Source of the DNA: Dehalococcoidia bacterium
Lineage (GTDB): Bacteria > Chloroflexota > Dehalococcoidia > UBA2979
DNA length: 38,686 nt
Assembly (NCBI GenBank): GCA_023228765.1
Contig: JALOAM010000008.1
Location: forward strand, 1 to 38,686
Direction of reading: 5' to 3'
Every line of letters begins with the position of its first letter. Within the stretch, counting starts at the first letter, position 1. A program made the translations under genes and the position numbers. The notes under the pieces are model-generated. The model made no database searches and was not told the DNA's origin. It saw nothing but the letters and a program-made list of their open reading frames with translations. This document shows positions 7,658 to 14,696 of the stretch, one piece after another.

Positions 7658-8197
7658 ATGTCGCGTATTGGTAAAGCACCCATCGCCATCCCGTCCGGCG
7701 TGGACGTGAACCTCTCCGGCCGCGTCCTGAACGTGAAGGGCCCGAAGGGCACCCTCGCCTGGGAGCTGCACGAGGACGTCCGCGTCTCCGTGGCGGACGG
7801 CGAGATCGTGGTCACGCGCCCGAACGATCAGCCGTCCGTGCGTGCGCTCCACGGCCTGACCCGCTCCTGCGTGGCCAACATGGTGGAGGGCGTCACGTCC
7901 GGCTTCCGGAAGACGCTGGAACTGCAGGGCACGGGTTACCGCGCCTCCATGCAGGGCACCAACCTGGTCCTGACCGTGGGGTACTCTCACCCGGTGGAGA
8001 TGCAGCCGCTTCCCGGCGTGCAGATCACGGTGGAGAACAACACCCAGGTCCACGTGGACGGCATCGACAAGCAGGTCGTCGGCCAGCAGGCCGCGCTCAT
8101 CCGTCGCGTGCGCCCGCCGGAGCCGTACCACGGCAAGGGCATCCGCTACCGCGGCGAGGTGGTCAAGCTGAAGGCCGGAAAGACGAAGGGCCGCTAG
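7658..8197 (+). CDS. rplF: 50S ribosomal protein L6 (uL6)
   Basis: This is a 179-residue L6 with MSRIGKAPIAIPSGV, the NVKGPKGTL strand, LQGTGYRASMQG at the second-domain start, and the C-terminal signature PEPYHGKGIRYRGE. L6 has two tandem related domains near the factor-binding site at the base of the L7/L12 stalk. The length is typical. It is followed by rplR after 2 nt. Confidence 0.98.
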   Translation: MSRIGKAPIAIPSGVDVNLSGRVLNVKGPKGTLAWELHEDVRVSVADGEIVVTRPNDQPSVRALHGLTRSCVANMVEGVTSGFRKTLELQGTGYRASMQGTNLVLTVGYSHPVEMQPLPGVQITVENNTQVHVDGIDKQVVGQQAALIRRVRPPEPYHGKGIRYRGEVVKLKAGKTKGR

Positions 8198-8199
8198 CG

Positions 8200-8559
8200 A
8201 TGGCGATCAAGACCAGGCAGGCTGCCCGCGTCCGGCGCCACACTCGTGTGCGGCGCCGCGTGGAGGGCACCCCGGAGCGTCCGCGTCTCGCGGTGTTCCG
8301 TTCCAACCAGCACATCTACGCGCAGGTGATCGACGACGCGGCCGGCCGCACGCTGGCCGCCGCCTCCGACCTGGAGACGGACCTGCGCGCGACCGAAGAG
8401 ACGAAGAGCGCGCTGGCCCGCAAGGTCGGTGCGCTGGTCGCGCAGCGCGCGAAGGCCGCCGGGATTGACTCGGTGGTCCTCGACCGTGGCGGGTTCCGGT
8501 ACGCGGGCCGCGTGAAGGAACTGGCCGAGGCGGCGCGCGAGGAAGGACTGGTGTTCTGA
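8200..8559 (+). CDS. rplR: 50S ribosomal protein L18 (uL18)
   Basis: The 119-residue protein has a basic N-terminus (RQAARVRRHTRVRRRVEGTPERPRL), then FRSNQHIYAQVIDDAAGRTLAAAS and the C-terminal FDRGGxxYxGRVKxLA-equivalent (LDRGGFRYAGRVKELAEAAREEGL). L18 binds 5S rRNA together with L5. The stop TGA shares its A with the ATG of rpsE, giving tight coupling. Confidence 0.97.
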   Translation: MAIKTRQAARVRRHTRVRRRVEGTPERPRLAVFRSNQHIYAQVIDDAAGRTLAAASDLETDLRATEETKSALARKVGALVAQRAKAAGIDSVVLDRGGFRYAGRVKELAEAAREEGLVF

Positions 8560-9191
8560 TGGTCCAGTCTCAGGGTGGACCAGGCGGCGGTGGTGGTCGC
8601 GGTGGCCGCGACAACCGTGGGGGTGGCCGTGGCGGTGACAACCGCGGCGGTGGTCCGCGCGGCGACAACCGCGGTCCTCGACGCGACCGTCGACGTGGCG
8701 AAGAGGACGACGGTCCCGAGTTCATCGAGAAGGTCGTCTACATCAACCGCGTCGCGAAGGTGGTGAAGGGCGGACGTCGCTTCGGCTTCACCGCCATCGT
8801 CGTCGTCGGCGACGGTCAGGGCCGCGTGGGCTTCGGCATGGGCCGCGCCAACGAGGTGCCGGAGGCCATCCGCAAGGGCGGCCAGATCGCCCGCCGGACG
8901 ATGTTCCGCATCCCGATGAACGAGGGCACGATCGCGCACGACACGATCTCCAACTTCAAGGCGACGCGCGTGCTGATGCGCCCGGCGAGCCCCGGTACCG
9001 GCATGATCGCCGGTGGCGCGGTGCGCGCCGTCATGGAGGCCGCCGGCGTGACCGACGTGCTGACCAAGACCTACGGCTCCCGCAACGCCGTGAACGTGGT
9101 CCGCGCCACCATCGACGGCCTCAAGGGCCTGCGCCCGCCGGAGCGGGTGCGCGCCGCGCGCCTGGCTGCTGCCGCGGCCGCGAACGCGTAA
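8559..9191 (+). CDS. rpsE: 30S ribosomal protein S5 (uS5) with an RGG-rich head
   Basis: The S5 core begins near residue 53: FIEKVVYINRVAKVVKGGRR, then the VVVGDGQGRVGFGMGRA RNA-binding loop and the C-terminal domain PGTGMIAGGAVRAVMEAAGV. S5 lines the mRNA channel and affects fidelity. Usual bacterial S5 is about 160-175 residues; this one is 210. Residues 6-48 are Gly, Arg, Asn and Asp only, with repeated RGG, RGGG and DNRG units, a composition like eukaryotic RPS2. The frame is set by the overlap with rplR and the RGG part has no alternative start before the core. Confidence 0.97.
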   Translation: MVQSQGGPGGGGGRGGRDNRGGGRGGDNRGGGPRGDNRGPRRDRRRGEEDDGPEFIEKVVYINRVAKVVKGGRRFGFTAIVVVGDGQGRVGFGMGRANEVPEAIRKGGQIARRTMFRIPMNEGTIAHDTISNFKATRVLMRPASPGTGMIAGGAVRAVMEAAGVTDVLTKTYGSRNAVNVVRATIDGLKGLRPPERVRAARLAAAAAANA

Positions 9192-9202
9192 GGGGACGGG
9201 TG

Positions 9203-9385
9203 ATGGCAAAGCTGCGCATCACGTGGACGAAGTCCGCGATCGGCTACTCGAAGGATCAGAAGGCGACGGTGCGCGCGCTGGGTCTGAAGCGGCTCCACCA
9301 CCAGGTGGAGCAGGATGACACGCGCGACATCCGCGGCATGGTCCACAAGGTCCGTCACCTGGTGACGGTGGAGGAGGTCCAGTAA
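9203..9385 (+). CDS. rpmD: 50S ribosomal protein L30 (uL30)
   Basis: Starting at ATG 9203 rather than the GTG one codon earlier gives 60 residues beginning MAKLRITWTKSAIGYSKDQ. AGGGGACGGG lies 3-11 nt upstream and fits the ATG better. The core is LKITxxKSxIGxxxxQ-like, followed by RALGLKRLHHQVEQDD and IRGMVHKVRHLV. L30 is a small surface 50S protein missing in some bacteria. The stop overlaps rplO by one base. Confidence 0.95.
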   Translation: MAKLRITWTKSAIGYSKDQKATVRALGLKRLHHQVEQDDTRDIRGMVHKVRHLVTVEEVQ

Positions 9386-9882
9386 TGGACCAACACACGC
9401 TACGTCAGGCGGAGGGTGCGAAGCACTCCCGCAAGCGCGTCGGCCGCGGTGACGCCTCCGGCCACGGCCGGACCGCCACGCGCGGTATGAAGGGCCAGCG
9501 CAAGCGCGGCACTGTCCGCCCCGGGTTCGAGGGCGGCCAGATCTCCGTGGTCCGGCGCCTGCCGCACCTCCGTGGCTTCAAGAACCCGACCCGCGTCGAG
9601 TTCCTCGCCATCAACCTCGAGACGCTCGCCGAGCGCTTCGAGGCGGGCGCGACCGTGGACGGGGAGGCGCTCGCCGCCATCCGTCTGCTGGATGACGCGA
9701 ACCAGCCGTTCAAGGTCCTCGCCCGGGGCGAGCTCACCCACGCGCTCACGGTGAAGGCCCCGCGCCTGTCCGAGGGTGCGAAGGAGGCGATCACCTCCGC
9801 AGGCGGTTCGTTCGAGGAGCTGGCGCCGGTGGACCGCACGCCGCGTAACCGTGTGCACCGCCGCAAGGCGCAGGGGAACTAA
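9385..9882 (+). CDS. rplO: 50S ribosomal protein L15 (uL15)
   Basis: The 165-residue protein has the glycine- and basic-rich N-terminal region of L15 (KRVGRGDASGHGRTATRG, about 17-34), then GFEGGQ and PHLRGF. The C-terminal globular part contains LTVKAPRLSEGAKEAI. L15 is a late-assembly 50S protein. It overlaps rpmD by one base and is followed by secY after 3 nt, the conserved order. Confidence 0.96.
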   Translation: MDQHTLRQAEGAKHSRKRVGRGDASGHGRTATRGMKGQRKRGTVRPGFEGGQISVVRRLPHLRGFKNPTRVEFLAINLETLAERFEAGATVDGEALAAIRLLDDANQPFKVLARGELTHALTVKAPRLSEGAKEAITSAGGSFEELAPVDRTPRNRVHRRKAQGN

Positions 9883-9885
9883 CGC

Positions 9886-11244
9886 ATGGCCTTCGGAGGC
9901 TCCACGACCGCTCCTCGGCGCGAGGCCGCCGGCCGGCCGCGTCTGCTCCAGGCAGGCGTGGAGGCGTTCGCGCAGGCGGACGTCCGTGCCAAGATCCTGT
10001 TCACGCTGGCCATGCTGCTGGTGTTCCGCTTCGTGGCGCACATCCCGGTGCCCGGCGTTGACCGCGATCAGCTCCAGGCCACGTTCGACCAGAACGCGGT
10101 GCTGGGCTTCCTGAACATCTTCTCGGGTGGTGCGCTCCAGAACCTCTCGGTGGCCGCCCTCGGCGTCTATCCGTACATCACGGCCACCATTGTGATGCAG
10201 CTGGCCACGCCGCTGATCCCGCGCCTGCAGTCGCTGGCGCAGGAGGGCGAGGCCGGCCGCCAGCAGGTGCAGCGGTACACGCATTACATGACCGTGCCGC
10301 TGGCCGTGTTCCAGGGCTACGCACAGCTGATCCTGATCCAGCAGCTCGGTGGCATCAGCAACGTCGGCTTCACGGGCGGGAACGCCCTCCCCACCATCGC
10401 GACGCTGTTCTCGATGGTCGCGGGGACCATGTTCCTCGTGTGGCTCGGGGAGCTGATCTCGGAGCAGGGCATCGGCAACGGTGTCTCGATCATCATCCTC
10501 GGCGGCATCGTGGCCGGCATCCCCGGCCTGATCGGTCGCGGCGTGCTGACGGGCACGGGCACTGCCGTGGGCGGCCTGCTGCTCCTCACGATCATCGCGA
10601 TCGCCGTGGTGGCCCTCATCGTGCTGTTCCAGGAGGCGCAGCGGCGCATCCCCGTGCAGTACGCGAGATCGAGTTTCCGAGGTGGCCGGCTCTACCGGCA
10701 GCAGGGGCAGTCTCACATCCCGCTGCGCGTGAACTCGGCGGGCATGATCCCGCTGATCTTCGCGACCTCGATCATGATCTTCCCGCCGATCTTCTTCCAG
10801 TTCGTCGGTCAGACCGCGGACGTGGGGTGGATCAGCGACACGGCGAGCTTCCTCGAGGGGCTGTTCTCGCCGACGGGCCTGCTCTACTGGGGCGGCACCT
10901 TCGTCCTGGTGGTGGGGTTCACGTTCTTCTACACGATGGTGGTGTTCAGCAATCAGAACCTGGCTGAGAACCTGCAGCGGCAGGGTGGCTTCATCCCGGG
11001 CATCCGTCCGGGCCGCCCGACGCAGGAGTACATCACGCGGGTGCTGGTGCGGATCACCTGGGGCGGTGCGCTCTTCCTGGGCTTCATCGCGGTGCTGCCG
11101 TTCCTGGCGACCAGCCTGACGAACGTGCAGGCGCTGCAGATCAGCGCCACGGGCTTGCTGATCGTGGTCGGCGTGGTCATCGACACCATGCGGCAGATCG
11201 AAGCGCAGATGATGATGCGCAACTACGAGGGGTTCATCTCCTGA
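9886..11244 (+). CDS. secY: Protein translocase subunit SecY
   Basis: SecY is the channel subunit of the SecYEG translocon in the cytoplasmic membrane. The 452-residue protein has ten hydrophobic segments. Visible family motifs are HIPVPGVD (plug-proximal, near 48), GGALQNLSVAALGVYPYITATIVMQL, GNGVSIIILGGIVAGIP, the IPVQYA segment of cytoplasmic loop C4 and NQNLAENLQRQGGFIPGIRPGRPT in C5, whose arginine-rich part contacts SecA and the ribosome. The C-terminus ends MRNYEGFIS. The stop overlaps the adk start by one base. Confidence 0.98.
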   Translation: MAFGGSTTAPRREAAGRPRLLQAGVEAFAQADVRAKILFTLAMLLVFRFVAHIPVPGVDRDQLQATFDQNAVLGFLNIFSGGALQNLSVAALGVYPYITATIVMQLATPLIPRLQSLAQEGEAGRQQVQRYTHYMTVPLAVFQGYAQLILIQQLGGISNVGFTGGNALPTIATLFSMVAGTMFLVWLGELISEQGIGNGVSIIILGGIVAGIPGLIGRGVLTGTGTAVGGLLLLTIIAIAVVALIVLFQEAQRRIPVQYARSSFRGGRLYRQQGQSHIPLRVNSAGMIPLIFATSIMIFPPIFFQFVGQTADVGWISDTASFLEGLFSPTGLLYWGGTFVLVVGFTFFYTMVVFSNQNLAENLQRQGGFIPGIRPGRPTQEYITRVLVRITWGGALFLGFIAVLPFLATSLTNVQALQISATGLLIVVGVVIDTMRQIEAQMMMRNYEGFIS

Positions 11245-11912
11245 TGCGACTGATCCTGTTGGGACTCCCGGGCGCCGGCAAGGGCACGCAGGCCAAGATC
11301 CTGGCGAAGGAGCAGGGCCTGCTCCACATCTCCACGGGCGACATGTTCCGTGAAGCCGCCGCCGAGGGCACCGAGCTGGGCAAGAAGGCCCAGGAGTTCA
11401 TGAGCGCCGGGGCCCTGGTCCCGGACGAGGTCACGATCGGCATGCTCCTGGAGCGGATCGCGAAGCCGGACGCGGCCGCCGGCCTGATGCTGGACGGCTT
11501 CCCGCGCACGATCCCCCAGGCTGAGGCCCTGGACCAGGCGCTCGCCGGGCAGGGTTCGCAGATCGACGCCGTGCTCTACATCATGGTGCCGGAAGCGGAG
11601 CTGATGGAGCGCCTGACCGGGCGCTGGTCCTGCTCCCAGTGTGGCGCGATCTACCACACGCAGACCAAGCCCCCGAAGACCTCGGGCGTCTGCGACGAGT
11701 GTGGCGGGACGCTGACGCAGCGCGCGGACGACCAGCCGGAGACGGTGAAGGCGCGCCTGGACACGAACCGTGCATGGACGGAGCAACTGGCCGATTTCTA
11801 CGGGAAGCAAGGCAAGTTGCACGAGATCGACGGCACTGGCGAGCCCTCGGACATCACCCAGCGCCTACTGTCGGCCCTGCAGGGGGTATCGGCGGGGTCA
11901 GAAAAGGCGTAG
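11244..11912 (+). CDS. adk: Adenylate kinase
   Basis: Adk interconverts ATP plus AMP and two ADP. The 222-residue protein has the P-loop GLPGAGKGT (7-15), STGDMFR (30-36) for AMP binding, LDGFPRT (83-89) and the long LID. The LID carries C130-x2-C133 and C150-x2-C153, a zinc knuckle typical of Gram-positive-type long kinases. It overlaps secY by one base, and map follows 6 nt after the stop, as in most spc operons. Confidence 0.98.
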   Translation: MRLILLGLPGAGKGTQAKILAKEQGLLHISTGDMFREAAAEGTELGKKAQEFMSAGALVPDEVTIGMLLERIAKPDAAAGLMLDGFPRTIPQAEALDQALAGQGSQIDAVLYIMVPEAELMERLTGRWSCSQCGAIYHTQTKPPKTSGVCDECGGTLTQRADDQPETVKARLDTNRAWTEQLADFYGKQGKLHEIDGTGEPSDITQRLLSALQGVSAGSEKA

Positions 11913-11918
11913 ACTGGA

Positions 11919-12683
11919 ATGTCCGTCGAGCTGAAGTCGTCCCGTGAGCTGGAAGCGATGCGTCTGTCTGGGCGCGTCAACGCGGAAGTCCGCGCCCTGC
12001 TGATGGACGCCGTACGCCCGGGGGTGACTGGACTGGAACTGGACCGGCTGGCGAAGGAAGCGATTGCGGAGCGCGGTGGCGAGCCGACATTCGTCGGGTA
12101 TGCACCGTTCGGGAAGCCGCCCTATCCGGGCGCGATCTGCTACTCGGTGAACGAGGAGCTGGTCCACGGCATCCCGAACGAACGCGCGCTGCAGGAAGGC
12201 GACATCGTCAGCATCGACCTGGGTGTGACCTACGGCGGCTGGGTGTCCGATGCGGCCTTCACCATGGCCGTGGGGGAGACCTCCGCCGATGCGCGCGCGC
12301 TGCTCGAGGCGACTCGGGACGCGCTCTGGGCCGGCATCGAGGCCGCGCAGGCAGGGTGCCGGCTGGGTGACGTATCCGCGGCGATCGGCGCGAAGGCGCA
12401 GGGTCGCTTCGGGATCATCAAGGGGTACGGCGGCCACGGCGTGGGCCGTCAGATGCACATGGAGCCCCACGTCCCGAACTATGGGGTGCCGGGGAAGGGC
12501 CTCAAGCTGATGCCCGGCCTGGTGCTGGCGCTGGAGCCGATGTTCAGCATCGGCGACCCGGCCACGGAGGAGACCGACGACGAGTGGACTGTGGTCATGA
12601 GTGACGGCAGCCTCTCGGCGCATTTCGAGGAGACAGTGGCGATTACTGAGCACGGTCCGGAGGTTCTGACCCGCATCGACTAG
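11919..12683 (+). CDS. map: Type I methionine aminopeptidase
   Basis: This enzyme removes the initiator methionine from nascent proteins. The 254-residue length fits type I without an N-terminal SH3 extension. The pita-bread metal ligands are visible: Asp in SIDLGV, Asp in SDAAFTMAVG, His in GHGVGRQMH, Glu in LALEPMFS and Glu in TVAITEHGPEVLT. The ATG is 6 nt after adk. The last codons form the left arm of an 8-bp hairpin that reaches past the stop towards infA. Confidence 0.98.
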   Translation: MSVELKSSRELEAMRLSGRVNAEVRALLMDAVRPGVTGLELDRLAKEAIAERGGEPTFVGYAPFGKPPYPGAICYSVNEELVHGIPNERALQEGDIVSIDLGVTYGGWVSDAAFTMAVGETSADARALLEATRDALWAGIEAAQAGCRLGDVSAAIGAKAQGRFGIIKGYGGHGVGRQMHMEPHVPNYGVPGKGLKLMPGLVLALEPMFSIGDPATEETDDEWTVVMSDGSLSAHFEETVAITEHGPEVLTRID

Positions 12684-12690
12684 ATGCGGG
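12670..12690 (+). promoter_or_regulatory. Hairpin spanning the map stop, just before infA
   Basis: CCCGCATC (12670-12677) and GATGCGGG (12683-12690) form a perfect 8-bp inverted repeat with a 5-nt loop holding the first two bases of the map stop codon. The preferred infA ATG lies 6 nt after the right arm; an upstream alternative ATG is buried in that arm. The hairpin could limit infA translation unless ribosomes finishing map open it. A T run is absent, so it is not a terminator. Confidence 0.4.
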
Positions 12691-12695
12691 CAATT

Positions 12696-12950
12696 ATGGC
12701 CAGAGGACGACGACCAGCCCGGGGCCCGCGAGAGCCCAAGAAAGAAGTCATCGAAGTCGAGGGCGTGATCCGCGAGGCACGTCCTAACGCGATGTTCGAT
12801 GTCGAACTGGCGAACGGTCACCACGTCCTGGCCGGGATCTCCGGCCGGATGCGGATGAACTACATCCGCATCGTGATCGGTGACCGTGTGTTGGTGGAGT
12901 TGAGCCCGTACGACCTGAGTCGCGGCCGGATCACCTACCGCTTCCGGTAG
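12696..12950 (+). CDS. infA: Translation initiation factor IF-1
   Basis: IF-1 binds the 30S A site during initiation. The S1-like OB fold is clear: EVEGVIREARPNAMFDVELANGHHVLAGISGRMR, then NYIRIVIGDRVLVELSPYDLSRGRITYRFR at the end. From ATG 12696 the protein is 84 residues, about 12 longer than usual because of a basic N-terminus (ARGRRPARGPREPKK). An in-frame ATG at 12684 directly after the map stop is possible. Neither start has a convincing Shine-Dalgarno site, which suggests coupling to map. Confidence 0.95.
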   Translation: MARGRRPARGPREPKKEVIEVEGVIREARPNAMFDVELANGHHVLAGISGRMRMNYIRIVIGDRVLVELSPYDLSRGRITYRFR

Positions 12951-13022
12951 CCGATCCAGACCCGCCGACGAGGATCTCCCGGCCCGCGCATGAGCGGTCC
13001 GGGTCACGATGAGGAGAGGCCG

Positions 13023-13136
13023 ATGAAAGTATCGGCATCAGTCAAGCGTCGTTGCGACAAGTGCCAGATCATCCGGCGCCACGGCCAGTTGCGCGTGATC
13101 TGCACGACCAAGAAGCACAAGCAGCGGCAGGGCTAG
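13023..13136 (+). CDS. rpmJ: 50S ribosomal protein L36 (bL36), zinc form
   Basis: This 37-codon gene encodes a protein starting MKVSASVKRRCDKCQIIRR. Cys11, Cys14, Cys27 and His32 form the zinc site of the C+ form of L36, the smallest 50S protein. GAGGAGAGG lies 5-13 nt before the ATG. The gene sits between infA and rpsM, the standard place in alpha-operon order. A 72-nt gap separates it from infA and holds no other obvious gene. Confidence 0.96.
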   Translation: MKVSASVKRRCDKCQIIRRHGQLRVICTTKKHKQRQG

Positions 13137-13146
13137 GGAGCGCACG

Positions 13147-13527
13147 ATGGCACGCATCGCCGGGGTGGACATTCCCCGTGACAAGCAGGTCGCGTTCTCG
13201 CTGCCGTACGTGTACGGCATCGGTCGCCCCACTGCGCTGAAGATCCTCTCGCAGACCAGCATCGCCCCCACCACGATGGTCCGTGACCTGACGGACGACG
13301 AGGTCGCGCGCCTCCGCGCCGTCGTCGAGGGCGAGATGATCGTGGAGGGCGACCTGCGCCGCGTGGTGCGCGGGAACATCCAGCGCCTCCTGGAGATCAA
13401 CTGCTACCGCGGGCAGCGGCACCGCCGCGGCCTGCCGGTGCGCGGCCAGCGCACGAAGACCAACGCGCGCACGCGCCGCGGCACGAAGCGCACGGTGGCC
13501 GGCAAGAAGAAGGCCACCAAGAAGTAA
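13147..13527 (+). CDS. rpsM: 30S ribosomal protein S13 (uS13)
   Basis: The 126-residue protein starts MARIAGVDIPRDKQV, with YGIGRPTALKIL, the LRRVVRGNIQRLLEINCYRGQRHRRGLPVRGQRTKTNARTRRG block split over the helix and basic tail, and a lysine-rich end. S13 contacts S19, L5 and the P-site tRNA. It follows rpmJ after 10 nt. The downstream 63 nt contain a strong hairpin before rpsK. Confidence 0.97.
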   Translation: MARIAGVDIPRDKQVAFSLPYVYGIGRPTALKILSQTSIAPTTMVRDLTDDEVARLRAVVEGEMIVEGDLRRVVRGNIQRLLEINCYRGQRHRRGLPVRGQRTKTNARTRRGTKRTVAGKKKATKK

Positions 13528-13531
13528 GACG

Positions 13532-13560
13532 ACTCCGGGAGGGGCAAGCCCTCCGGGAGT
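13532..13560 (+). promoter_or_regulatory. Strong hairpin between rpsM and rpsK
   Basis: ACTCCGGGAGGG (13532-13543) pairs with CCCTCCGGGAGT (13549-13560) over a 5-nt loop, 11 of 12 pairs. It begins 5 nt after the rpsM stop and ends 30 nt before rpsK. No T run follows, so it is more likely an mRNA stability, processing or autoregulatory element than a terminator. In other bacteria S4 represses alpha-operon or rpsD mRNA by binding leader structures; whether this is such a site is unknown. Confidence 0.45.
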
Positions 13561-13590
13561 GCGGGCGGATAGCGACGAAGGCGGTTCGGT

Positions 13591-13992
13591 ATGGGCCGGG
13601 CACGACAGCAGCAAGCGCAACGGACTCGACGCCGCGAACGGAAGAACATTCCGCGCGGGAAGGCGTTCGTGTCCTCCAACTTCAACAACACGATCATCAC
13701 GATCACGGACCCGCTGGGGAACACCGTGGCGTGGGCCTCGGCTGGTGTCGTGGGCTTCAAGGGTTCGCGCAAGAGCACGCCGTACGCGGCGCAGCTGGCC
13801 GGCGAGCGCGCGGCCCAGAACGCCATGGAGCACGGCATGCGCGAGGTGGATGTCGCGGTCAAAGGCCCAGGCCCCGGCCGCGAGGCTGCCGTGCGTGCGC
13901 TGGCTGCGGCCGGTCTGCGCGTCTCCTCGATCCGAGACACCACCCCCATCCCGCACAACGGCTGCCGTCCTCGGCGCCGGCCGCGGAACTAG
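13591..13992 (+). CDS. rpsK: 30S ribosomal protein S11 (uS11)
   Basis: The 133-residue product has HI-equivalent SSNFNNTIITITDPLGN, WASAGVVGFKGSRKSTPYAAQLAGE and the C-terminal signature DTTPIPHNGCRPRRRPRN. S11 forms the 30S platform and contacts the mRNA exit site with S18. The N-terminus RARQQQAQRTRRRERK is basic and slightly longer than usual. It is preceded by a hairpin and followed by rpsD after 15 nt. Confidence 0.97.
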   Translation: MGRARQQQAQRTRRRERKNIPRGKAFVSSNFNNTIITITDPLGNTVAWASAGVVGFKGSRKSTPYAAQLAGERAAQNAMEHGMREVDVAVKGPGPGREAAVRALAAAGLRVSSIRDTTPIPHNGCRPRRRPRN

Positions 13993-14007
13993 GGCGAGGG
14001 AGGAACG

Positions 14008-14616
14008 ATGGCTCGATACACGGGGCCGAAGTGCCGCAAGTGTCGCCGCTACGGGGTCTCCCTGTGCGGTACCGCGAAGTGTGCGCTGATCCGGCGTCAG
14101 AACCCGCCCGGCCCGCGCCCGACGCGTCGCCGCAAGATCTCTGACCGGGGCCAGCAGCTCATCGAGAAGCAGAAGGTCCGCTTCGCCTACGGGCTCATGG
14201 AGGGCCAGTTCCGGCGTTACTACGACCGCGCGCATCGTCGCGGCGGCGTGGCCGGCAACAACCTCATGCAGTTCCTCGAAGAGCGGCTGGACAACGTGGT
14301 CTACCGGCTGGGGTTCGGCGGGACGCGGGCGCAGGCGCGCCAGCTGGTCTCCCACGGCCTCATCTCGGTGGACGGCAAGAAGCTCTCCATCCCCAGCGCG
14401 CGGGTGCGGCCGGGGCAGGAGATCGCCTTCACGGATCGGGGCAAGAAGTCCAACTTCTACGCCATCGTGAAGGAGGACATCCAGGGCCGGGACGTCCCCG
14501 GCTGGCTCGAGGTCAACCGTGACCAGATGAGCGGCCGGATGGTGGGCGAGCCAGGCCCGGGCGATTGGGAGCCGCATTTCAACCCCAACGCCGTCATTGA
14601 GTACTACTCGCGCTAA
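14008..14616 (+). CDS. rpsD: 30S ribosomal protein S4, zinc-binding form (uS4)
   Basis: S4 nucleates 30S body assembly. The 202-residue protein starts MARYTGPKCRKC. Cys9, Cys12, Cys20 and Cys25 are spaced C-x2-C-x7-C-x4-C, the zinc knuckle of C+ S4. The S4 RNA-binding domain follows (RLDNVVYRLGFGGTRAQARQLVSHGLISVDG, from about residue 95). The GGAGG-like GGGAGGAACG precedes the ATG. An 80-nt spacer with a complex hairpin separates it from rpoA. Confidence 0.97.
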   Translation: MARYTGPKCRKCRRYGVSLCGTAKCALIRRQNPPGPRPTRRRKISDRGQQLIEKQKVRFAYGLMEGQFRRYYDRAHRRGGVAGNNLMQFLEERLDNVVYRLGFGGTRAQARQLVSHGLISVDGKKLSIPSARVRPGQEIAFTDRGKKSNFYAIVKEDIQGRDVPGWLEVNRDQMSGRMVGEPGPGDWEPHFNPNAVIEYYSR

Positions 14617-14640
14617 GGCGCGGGTTGGAGCACTCGTCGT

Positions 14641-14673
14641 CCGCTGTCCCCGAGTGATCGGGGACGCCAGCGG
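14641..14673 (+). promoter_or_regulatory. Bulged hairpin upstream of rpoA
   Basis: CCGCTG (14641-14646) pairs with CAGCGG (14668-14673) and TCCCC (14647-14651) with GGGGA (14660-14664). The result is 11 pairs, an 8-nt loop and a 3-nt CGC bulge on the 3' side. It ends 23 nt before the rpoA start. No T run follows. It may be a processing or expression-balancing element between ribosomal proteins and RNA polymerase. Confidence 0.4.
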
Positions 14674-14696
14674 GCAGGAGACGAGAGAGGTGCCGT

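Noticed and set aside
8575..8766. Alternative frame across the RGG head of S5
   Set aside because: It yields a Val/Ala/Thr repeat that is a by-product of the glycine-rich repeat; no start site or family match.
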